Below are positions 53,635 through 61,939 of a DNA stretch of 64,000 nt, in pieces. The stretch comes from Megaleporinus macrocephalus (taxonomy: Eukaryota; Chordata; Actinopteri; Characiformes; Anostomidae): NCBI GenBank assembly GCA_021613375.1, contig CM038720.1, positions 5,108,462 through 5,172,461 of the forward strand. The letters run 5' to 3'. A model generated the notes under the pieces. The model was not told the DNA's origin, searched no databases, and worked only from the letters and a program-made list of their open reading frames with translations. The translations under genes and the position numbers were made by a program. The number at the start of each line of letters is the position of its first letter. The stretch's first letter is position 1.

Positions 53635-55600
53635 TTGCTGACTTCTTTTAGTTATCTATGATGAGGTCAATTCATATCCCATAATGTCCTGTTTCAATTG
53701 AGAGTGAACTATAACAATGCTGAAATTGGACTGCTGGCTCTTAATCACATATTTACCTCAATCTAACTTCCGCTACATCTAAATGCTGACTGTAAATAAG
53801 TGATGTTTGCAGTTGTAAATATTTCAAGTTCACTAGTTCATCTTAATCATAATTTCCCTGTTGTATTTGATAAATGATTTATATTCTGTATCTGTGCTTA
53901 CTGACACTGGACCTGAAGGCCCAATGATCTAGACACTATAGTGTTTTTCATGGACCCATTTGAACTCTGGAAGGGTTGGTAATGAGATGAGTTTAATGTT
54001 AATGAGGTTTTTTTAGGATAGGGAAAAGTTCTAAAAAGGCCAGGGAAGTGGACCTCCAGAACCAGATTTAAAGAATTCTGAACTACTACCGTTCTGATCA
54101 CAGTCTGACATTGTTTAAAATTCCTTTATTTCCAGAACATTTAAACGCAGTGCTTCTGTGTTTTATATTTGCTGACCATAATAAACTGTTTAACAACACT
54201 GTGATGCTTCTCACCCCAAACAAGTCACAAGCAGTTCAAACAAGTCACAGAATGTGTTGTGCATTCTTGAGGTAAACAAATGCAACAGCCCAGAGTCAGC
54301 AAACAAGAAAATGACTACGCTTTAAAGTAAATATGCTGTTTTTTTGTGAGAAAATAGAAAAAAAATAATTGTTATTCCCTCTTAATACTTCATATTTTTT
54401 CTTCAAGTGCTTTTGTTGTCAGATTTAGTACTGCACATTAATAACAAAAATAATAAAAATAAAAAGAAGTAGAAGGACACCAACAACTTTAATATAAAAA
54501 TATGTCTAATAATAATCTTTTATAAAGCCATTTTTATTCAAGTGCTTGACGTGCTGTTTGAAGAAGGGTTGTATTTTAAAATAATATATGCCTGAGACAA
54601 ACATCAAATTGATATAAACCAAAAATATTAATTACATACCTAATAAAATTTTAATTAAAAGTTTGTCCTTTTTTAAATATTTCATGAAAATGTTCCCTGA
54701 TTGTTCATTGACTGTCTAATCAAAGTAACAGCAGAATAATAATGATAATATAATAATAAAGTAGAATAACTGAAAGAGAAGGTCAAAGGGCCAGTATCTC
54801 TTTCAGCCACAGGGGCATATTTTGTACTGCTTGCAGTCTTGTCTGCAGAGTCTTTATTAGAAGAAATGGAAGTGTGTAGTTTTGTGTAAGTAGGAATTTA
54901 TTTATTAAGCACTCAAAAAGTGCTATACATGATATGAATCCCCAGGACATGCTGGGTTAGGACAATGAAGCAAATCAAGTAAATAAAAGGAGTTTAAAAG
55001 CACAAACACAAGTTATCAGCAAAATTATGAGAATTAATCATTTTTTCTGATGACATCACGGGTAACATTTACAAAGAAAAGTGCCTCAAACTGACCCACA
55101 AACTCCCACAATAGTGAGTGCATAGACAAGGGGGCAGCAACTGCATTTGCCAGGAGTGGAGGGAAGTCCACAGCGCCCAAGTAGTGGTTGTTTAGGTGCC
55201 TGGCTTAAGAACATTTTAGTCATTGGCTGTTGGTTCAGGGAATCAGACTGGCAACTTTCCAATCACAAGACAATCCCTAACCTCCAGCCCAGGCCTGCCT
55301 CTACTGCTTGGGAGGCTGACCCAGCATTCAAGATAGCGGATTAGAATCTTGTGATCACTGGTATCAAAAGGTGCTTAAAGAAAGGTAAAGTGTGGCGCTG
55401 GAGAGGGTATTAATTGTGGTTTTTTTACTAAGAATGCTGTGTGGGTTTGCAACCTCAGGCCTTGCCTGAACTGTCTGGTTGATTGACTGCCTAAAGTTGA
55501 CTTGAGTAGTCTACGAGACCTGGGACAAGTAGAAAACCAAGTTGTCCTGAGAAGTTATGCCTCCAAGCTGTTCTTTTAGCACCTTCCAAACAACAAATTC
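53635..55600. other. 3' flank of TAAR duplication unit B
   Basis: Collinear with 36,492-38,430 and 39,263-39,350. R2 repeat copy 3 lies at 55,125-55,350. No insertion corresponds to the hAT at 38,431. No further gene is visible. Confidence 0.7.
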
Positions 55601-55775
55601 CCATCAATTCTCATAATGTCAAATAGGAGTTGGACAATCCAAATTTGACTTACAACTGCACAGTCTTATAAGGCCTGCTGCAGTGTTTGACCTGGCCCAT
55701 GTGAGTCATCTGACAAATGTCGTTCTGTCCTGGGCTTGGTGCAGGTTTTCTTGGGATGTTTCTGCCATGAACTAC

Positions 55776-55956
55776 ACTGCACAAAAAACTAAAGGGAACA
55801 CTTAAACAACACAATATAACTCCAGGTAGTGCAGCTCATCCAGGATGGCACATCAATGCGAGCTGTGGCAAGAAGGTTTGCTGTGTCTGTCAGCGTAGTG
55901 TTCAGAGGCTGGAGGCGCTACCAGGTATCAGGACAGTACACCAGGAGACGTGGAGG
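55776..55956 (+). mobile_element. Tc1-like element, left part
   Basis: Starts CACTGCACAAAAAACTAAAG and GGAACACTTAAACAACACAA, the known terminus of a widespread fish Tc1-like family. Continues into transposase coding DNA (CATCCAGGATGGCACATCAA, AGAGGCTGGAGGCGCTACCA). It breaks at 55,956, where a LINE is inserted, and resumes at 59,269. Confidence 0.85.
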
Positions 55957-56320
55957 AGTTTTATTGTCATGTGTACAGCAGAACTGATAGTTACACTGTA
56001 CAATGAAATTCTTACTTAGCTGCTCCTCCATTCACCAATAGATAAAGATAACAAATTAAAGAAATAATAAAAAATATATACAAAGTATAATAATATAAGT
56101 TGAAGTAAACAAAAGTATTTTTATAGTTAAGAATAAAGACTAAAAGTTATGTGTGCTTTTATGTGCAAGTATGAAGAGCAGCAGCCATAAAGTGCAAGTT
56201 GCAAGTAACAAATCTAAACAATAGTGTTTTTGTGCGAGTAGTGAATGTAAACAGTATTGTATGTAAACAGCAGTACAGTGAGTGTAAGGTGCAGTTTAAA
56301 TCAGACCAGTTAAAACCAGT

Positions 56321-57780
56321 TCAGATAGGAGAGGTTGGAGAGGTAGTGCGTGAGGTGCTCAGAAGTCTGATGGCCTGTGAGTAGAAACTGTTTGTCAGTC
56401 GTGTGATCCTGGACTTCACACTCCTGTAACCTCTGCCTGAAGGTAAAAGTGTGAAGAGTGTGTGCTGGGGGTGTGTACTGTCCCTGATTATGTTGTGGGC
56501 CCTCCTGGTGACCCTGGTGTGGTAGATGTTATGCAGTGAGGGGAAGGCTGCTCCTGAGATGGACTGTGCAGTTTTGATCACATGCTGGAGAGCCTTTCTG
56601 TCCTGAGCAGTAGAGTTTCCATACCAGATGATGATGGAGCTGGTAAGAACACTCTCAATCATACTCCTGTAGAAGGTGCTGAGAATTTTGGCTGGCATAC
56701 CAAATTTTCTCAGCCTTCTCAGAAAGTACAGTCGCTGCTGGGACTTCCTGATGATGATCTGAGTGTTGTGGGACCAGCTGAGATCCTCACTGATGTGAAT
56801 GCCAAGGAATTTGAAGGTTTTCACCCTCTCCACCTCAGTCTCTCCTATGTACAGGGGTGTGTGTGGCTCTCGCTTCCTCCTTGGATTAACAATCATTTCC
56901 TTGGTCTTGTTTGTATTCAAGAAAAGATTGTTGTCATGACACCAGGCCACCAGCTCAGCCACCTCCCTCCTGTACGCTGTCTCTTCCCCACCAGTGATCA
57001 GTCCAATGACTGTAGTATCATCAGCAAATTTGATGATGCTGGTGTTGTTCTGGGAAGCCACGCAGTTGTATGTGAAGAGCATGTACAGAAGGGGGCTCCT
57101 GTGCTCACTGTTCTTGTGCTGGATGTGCAGCTGCCGACTCTGACTGACTGGGGTCTGTCTGTAAGAAAACTCAGCACCCAGTTGCAGAGGGCTGGTGTCA
57201 GTCCAAGAGTGAGGAGCTTTTCTGAGAGTCTGTGTGGGATGACTGTGTTGAATGCGGAACTGCAATCAATAAAGAGCATTCTGACATATGTGTCCTTGCC
57301 CTCCAGGTGTGTGAGGTCTTTGTGAAGAGCAGCGTTGATCGAACTGTAAAGGATCTATAGTGTTGGGAATGGTCTTCTGGATGTGAGTCATGACTATCCT
57401 CTCAAAGCACTTCATTACGATTGAAGTGAGTGCAACAGGGCGATGGTCATTTAGGCATCTCACATCACTTTTCTTTGGGAGGGGCACGATGGTGGTGGTC
57501 TTGAAACAGGATGGCACAAAAGGTTGTGTGAGTGACAGATTGAATATGTCTACAAACACATCAGCCAGTCTGATGAGCAAACCCTGAGCGCACGCCCGGG
57601 GATGTTGTCTGGGCCTGCTGCTCTGTGTGGGTTGATTCTCATCAAGTTCCTGTGCACATCCACTGGTGTTACAAAGAGTGATGGGTTCTGTATGCTCTCC
57701 TTGGCCGCAATGTCCTTCAGTTGGTCAAGGTTGAGGACATCAAAGCGAGCATAGAACTCATTCAGCTCATCAGGCAATGC
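56321..57780 (-). pseudogene. LINE reverse-transcriptase domain, frameshifted
   Basis: In order on the minus strand: LNEFYARFDVLN and [13 protein letters not shown], then [20 protein letters not shown] and [14 protein letters not shown], then motif [17 protein letters not shown], then motif [15 protein letters not shown], thumb FKFLGIHISEDLSW, and the C-terminal Cys-poor tail. Each block lies in a different frame from the next, so several indels have occurred. The two catalytic Asp of FADD and the Asp of FIDCSS are kept. Confidence 0.85.
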
Positions 57781-58239
57781 AGAATGGCTGGTTGTGAGTG
57801 CCCTGCTTGTTTCTTGATGGTTGGTGATACGGTGATATTTGCCACATGCGCTGTGGTGTAGTAGCCCTCCAGCTTCAGCCTGTACAGTCTCTTAGCTTCT
57901 CTGATAGATCTAGGCAGGTCGTATCTAGACCTTTTGTAGTCCTCAGTGTTGCCAGAGAGAAATGCAGTCTGGCGAGCACGTAGCATGGACCGAACTTCAC
58001 CATTTATCCATGGTTTTTGGTTGGGGTACTTTATGCAGCGCTTTGAAGGGACAATGGTTTCAATGCAGCTGCTGATGTAGCCTGTTACCCCAGAAGCATA
58101 GTCCTCTAGATCAACAGAACCATCCTCTCTCACAGCAGCGGTTCTAAACACATCCCAGTTTGTACTGTCAAAGCAGTCCTGAAGCACTGAATCAGTTTCT
58201 TCATTCCACACTTTAACAGTTTTACTCACTGGAAGTGAC

Positions 58240-59100
58240 CGCTTGAGGAGTTGTCTGTATGCTGGGTAGAGGAATACAGAGATGTGATCGGACTGTCCGA
58301 AGTGTGGCCGAGGCACAGCTCTGTAGGCCCCCCTCACGTTGCTGTAGACTTGGTCGAGTAAGTTGTTCTCCCTCGTCGGGAAGCTCACGTGCTGATGTTA
58401 CTTGGGGAGGACAGTCCTCAGGTTGCAATGATTAAAGTCGCCGGCAACAATAAACACGGCGTCCGGGTGCGCGGTCTCTTGTTTACTGATGACGTCATGC
58501 AGCAGCCCCAGCGCCGCAGCGGAGTTGGCGCGAGGCGGAATGTAAACAGCCAGAATAAACACACCGCTAAACTCTCTCGGCAGATAGTGGGGTCTGCACT
58601 TCACCATCAGCAGTTCTAAGTCCGCTAGACAAAGTTTTTCAACTGTCTTTACGTCTGAACACCACGCGTTATTTACGTAAACACAGACACCGCTGCCTAT
58701 GTTCTTCCCCGATGCTGCCGTGCGGTCGCCGCGGTAAACAGAGTGTGCGTCTTGCTGTATCGCCGATTCTGGCGTGTTGCCAGAAAGCCAGGTTTCTGTG
58801 AAGATCAGAGCGCAACACTCTCTGATCTCACGCTGAGCTGTTATTCTGGTTCTTAGCTTATCCAGCTTGTTTTCGAGGGAGCGAACATTAGCTAGCAACA
58901 GGCTAGGTAGCGGTGGCCGCGTAGCTCTCGCCCTTAGACTAGCATGTAGCCCACCTCTCTTGCCCCGCTTCCGTTTTGGCCACTTTGTGCGTCGGCTGCG
59001 CCGCTCACCTGAGGCCGGTGCTGCTGGGCCTTGCGCGGTGCTGGTGGAGTGTGAGCGTGACAGAAACCTGAAGTCAGAAAAGCTAAAGGTAAGTTCATGC
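58240..59100 (-). pseudogene. LINE endonuclease domain
   Basis: Minus-strand frame with LLANVRSLENKLDKLR, FTETWLSGNTPESA, VYIPPRANSAAAL and VAGDFNHCNLRTVLPK; a TAA follows, then the same frame continues with SFPTRENNLLDQVYSN and the catalytic GQSDHISVFL. The essential Glu (ETWL), Asp/Asn (GDFN) and SDH motifs are present, so only the premature stop breaks the domain. The 377-codon open frame reaching 59,531 begins in the neighbouring Tc1 DNA and is chimeric. Confidence 0.85.
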
Positions 59101-59268
59101 GGAACTTTACCAATCTCCAGGAGTGCCTCTCTACTGTAGCTAAATGTTCCGGATGTATACTGTACATTTAAAATAAATACTAAAAACAAAATAATTAATA
59201 ATAAATAACATTGTTTACCGGAGGAACACACAAAGACGTCTGCCACCAAGGGGCGCCATCTTGGAGCT

Positions 59269-59520
59269 GTGGAGGTCGTAGGAGGGCAACAACCCAGCAG
59301 CAGGTCTGCTACCTCCACCTTTGTGCAAGAAGGAACAGGAGGAGCACTGCCCGAGCCCTGCAAAATGATCTCCAGCAGGCTACATTTGTACATGTGTCTG
59401 CACAAACGGTTAGAAACCGACTCCATGAGGATGGTATGAGGGCCCGATGTCCACAGATGGGGGTTGTGCTTACAGCCCAACACCGTGCAGGACGCTTGGC
59501 ATTTGCCAGAGAACACCAAC
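59269..59520 (+). mobile_element. Tc1-like element, right part
   Basis: Continues the transposase reading from the left part: GTAGGAGGGCAACAACCCAG, ACTGCCCGAGCCCTGCAAAA, ACAAACGGTTAGAAACCGAC, GAGGATGGTATGAGGGCCCG, GGACGCTTGGCATTTGCCAG. It ends at AGAGAACACCAACATGGGGC. The DDE catalytic region and the right terminal repeat are missing. Confidence 0.85.
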
Positions 59521-59671
59521 ATGGGGCACATTTAGTTTACACAGCAAAAAAAAGATTTCTTCCACTCTGTAAATCTGCTATGCTTCTCTACCTTCACAAG
59601 CATATAAAACTGTTTTGCCTTACACTACACTGTTAAAAGTATAACAATACATTATTTTAACCACTCCTAAC

Positions 59672-60056
59672 TAGGGGTGTAAGAAAATGTCAAATTATCG
59701 AATATTGGGATATTATGTTTGGTTATACTGTATCGATTCTCAAGCACACAGCATTGATACACAGATTCCTGGCAGACAGTGAATCATTGTGTGTTGTGTG
59801 TTTTAAACCTCTGACCAATAGATGGCAGTGTTGTAATCCATTTACAGCTCCACTCCAACATTAACAAGCAGCACAAGGGTGCAATGCTATTGTAAGTATT
59901 GGCAAACCTGTTCATATAGTGGTGTGTTTCAATAGTAGGATAAAAAAAATGAAATATATCACTTTGTTTGCAGTATCGTGACATATATTGAATTGTAACA
60001 GTATAACTATATAACAATACTTATTGTATTGCCAGGTTCTTGCCAATACACAGCCC
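59672..60056. mobile_element. hAT-like MITE
   Basis: The left end TAGGGGTGTAAGAAAATGTC (with TATCGAATATTGGGATA inside) and the right end TTCTTGCCAATACACAGCCC, then TA, form the TAGGGNTGT-type termini of a common fish non-autonomous element. About 385 bases, no coding region. Confidence 0.65.
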
Positions 60057-60515
60057 TACTCCTCACTGAACTGTCTGGGTTCAGCACAAGAGCTGTACAC
60101 ACATAGGCTAATATAATATGGTGGCTTTCTCCTCATGGGCCTTGACCCGATGACCTTCAAAGCAGGAGACCAGAACGCTAATGTCTAATCAACCCACTGA
60201 GCAAAAGGGTAAAGGGTGGACTCAAGTGCAGACCTGCTATAGCATAAAAATAAAAATAAAAGAAGGTTGTTTGGGAGGTCTTGGGGCAGACTGAGGAAAA
60301 GACCAAGAAACCGAGGGCCAAGACTTGAGAAGAGAGAAAGATAGTGACTCAAGACAAAGAGTCACGAAATAACAGCTTGGCAGCTTGAACAAGACCGAGC
60401 AAGGGGTAGCGTGAGAGCACCTTTTAAGTACAGCAGTGACCAGCTGACATGAATTATGCCTAATCATCCGGTCTCCTTTCTCTGTCTCCCCTTGGTGGCC
60501 GAAGCCAAAGGTTTT
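60057..60515 (+). repeat. Repeat R3, copy at 60 kb
   Basis: Reverse complement of 46,190-46,725 and same orientation as 51,490-51,720. Includes GCAGGAGACCAGAACGCTAA and GAGGGCCAAGACTTGAGAAG. The 96-codon minus-strand frame across it is accidental. Confidence 0.65.
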
Positions 60516-60831
60516 AGTGTAGTTCACAATACAAACGGCCCATAATATTTAATCCATAAAAATACTATTATTATTAATAATAATGATAGTAGTATAATAA
60601 TCTCAGATACAACTGCAGTTTAGTGTTTATATTACTAAACTACTATTAAACGTTTTGTTGTAAGACAGACATTCTTTCTGTTTAATCATTAACAATGACA
60701 TTAATTATTGGTTACTATTATAAGCACTCTTATTGTATGTAAATTTGTATCTAAGTATCAGATGAGCGTCTGATGTCATTGTTAATGTAAATCTAGCCAA
60801 TCACATGTTAGTGGGAGGATTAATACTAAAG

Positions 60832-60838
60832 TATAAAC
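60832..60838 (+). promoter_or_regulatory. TATA box of the 60,920 TAAR gene
   Basis: TATAAAC, 82-88 bases before the ATG, in the context ACTAAAGTATAAACAGATAT. It is preceded by GCCAATCACATGTTAGTGGG, as in the 40,885 and 52,615 genes. Confidence 0.65.
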
Positions 60839-60919
60839 AGATATGTGAGAAAGATAAATCTCCCAGTTCAGCACTGCTGTTACAATTACTGCAGTCAGTA
60901 ACTGATAGAGCTGGTTTAG

Positions 60920-61939
60920 ATGGATGAAACAGATTTAATGCAAAACCTCACAGTTCAGTACTGCTTTTCTGACAACAACTCCTCCTGCAGAAAGGAGGTC
61001 CGAGCAGGATCTGGATATTTATTGCTATATATTTTTCTCTCTTTTCTATCTGTGTGCACTGTTTTTCTGAACCTGCTGGTGATCATCTCCATCTCTCACT
61101 TCAAGCAGCTCCACACTCCAACCAACCTGCTCATCCTCTCTCTGGCTGTGGCGGATTTTCTTGTGGGATTGTTTGTTATGCCTGTGAATATAATGGAATT
61201 AATCGACTCCTGTTGGTATCTTGGACGAACAGCATGCGTTGTTTATCCAGTGATTCATTTCGTTTCAGGGACAGGATCTCTCTTCAGCATGGTTTTTATT
61301 GCAGTTGATCGGTACATTGCTGTCTGTGATCCTTTAGGTTATGTCTCTAAGATCACAGTGGGCAAAACTCTTTTGTTTCTAATTCTAGGCTGGTCTTATT
61401 GTTTATTGTATGTCCTCATCTATTTGTACTTTAATGATCATCTTAGTCCGTCTCAGATATCCGTTAGATGTTATGGAGAGTGTTTTATGGTCATAAAATA
61501 CTCTTGGCTGATCATTGACATTGTACTTTTTTTTCTGAGCCCTTGCTGCATCATACTGGTTTTATATTCAGCTATCTTTATTACAGCAAGACGTCAAGCT
61601 AAAGCTGTTAGAACTGTGATGAATGTCATCTCAAAGACACATGAATCTAAATCATCAAGCTCTGAATCCAAAGCAGCAAAGACGTTGGGAATTGTTATTT
61701 TTGTTTATCTGGCTTGCTGGATACCATTTTATTTAAGTTCTCTGACAGTTGAAAGTTTAACATCATCTTCAATGATTTGGATTGTGTTAGGTTGGCTAAC
61801 ATGCATCAGTTCCACTGTGAATCCACTAATATATTCCATTTTCTATCCATGGTTCAGAATTTCAGCTAAGTGTATTATAACATGTAGCATATTTGAATCC
61901 TCCTCTTCTCAGTTCAATTTGTTTACAAGGAATGTTTAA
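60920..61939 (+). CDS. TAAR-like olfactory receptor, non-classical, intact (339 aa)
   Basis: Single-exon GPCR starting MDETDLMQNLTVQYCF. N9 and N20 sites, Asp79 (2.50), Cys106 (3.25), His113 at 3.32, DRYIAVCDPL at 130, ECL2 RCYGEC, Asp200 at 5.42, KAAKTLGIVIF and CWIPF in TM6, SSTVNPLIYSIFYPWF in TM7, and a Ser-rich C-tail (IFESSSSQFNLF). Shares His3.32, the ESKSSSSESKAAKT-type third loop and its 3' flank with the 40,885 gene, so these two form a pair. Expected role: an olfactory receptor for amines of a type not determinable here. The first ATG after the conserved leader is used; a second ATG four bases downstream is out of frame. Confidence 0.95.
   Translation: MDETDLMQNLTVQYCFSDNNSSCRKEVRAGSGYLLLYIFLSFLSVCTVFLNLLVIISISHFKQLHTPTNLLILSLAVADFLVGLFVMPVNIMELIDSCWYLGRTACVVYPVIHFVSGTGSLFSMVFIAVDRYIAVCDPLGYVSKITVGKTLLFLILGWSYCLLYVLIYLYFNDHLSPSQISVRCYGECFMVIKYSWLIIDIVLFFLSPCCIILVLYSAIFITARRQAKAVRTVMNVISKTHESKSSSSESKAAKTLGIVIFVYLACWIPFYLSSLTVESLTSSSMIWIVLGWLTCISSTVNPLIYSIFYPWFRISAKCIITCSIFESSSSQFNLFTRNV

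Larger units (their letters stand above)
55957..59268 (-). mobile_element. Nearly full-length LINE inserted in a Tc1-like element
   Basis: Flanked by GTGGAGG at 55,950-55,956 and again at 59,269-59,275, a 7-base target-site duplication. On the minus strand it starts AGCTCCAAGATGGCGCCCC and ends GACAATAAAACTCC. One ORF is recognisable, with an APE-type endonuclease followed by reverse transcriptase and no RNase H, as in CR1/L2/Rex1-group elements. Length is 3.3 kb. Stops and at least four frameshifts make it inactive. Confidence 0.88.

Noticed and set aside
56582..57325. 247-codon plus-strand open frame
   Set aside because: It is antisense to the LINE reverse transcriptase and has no domain of its own.
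58398..59531. 377-codon minus-strand open frame
   Set aside because: Its first 88 or so codons lie in Tc1-like DNA outside the LINE border at 59,268; only the remainder is LINE endonuclease sequence. It is a chimeric frame.
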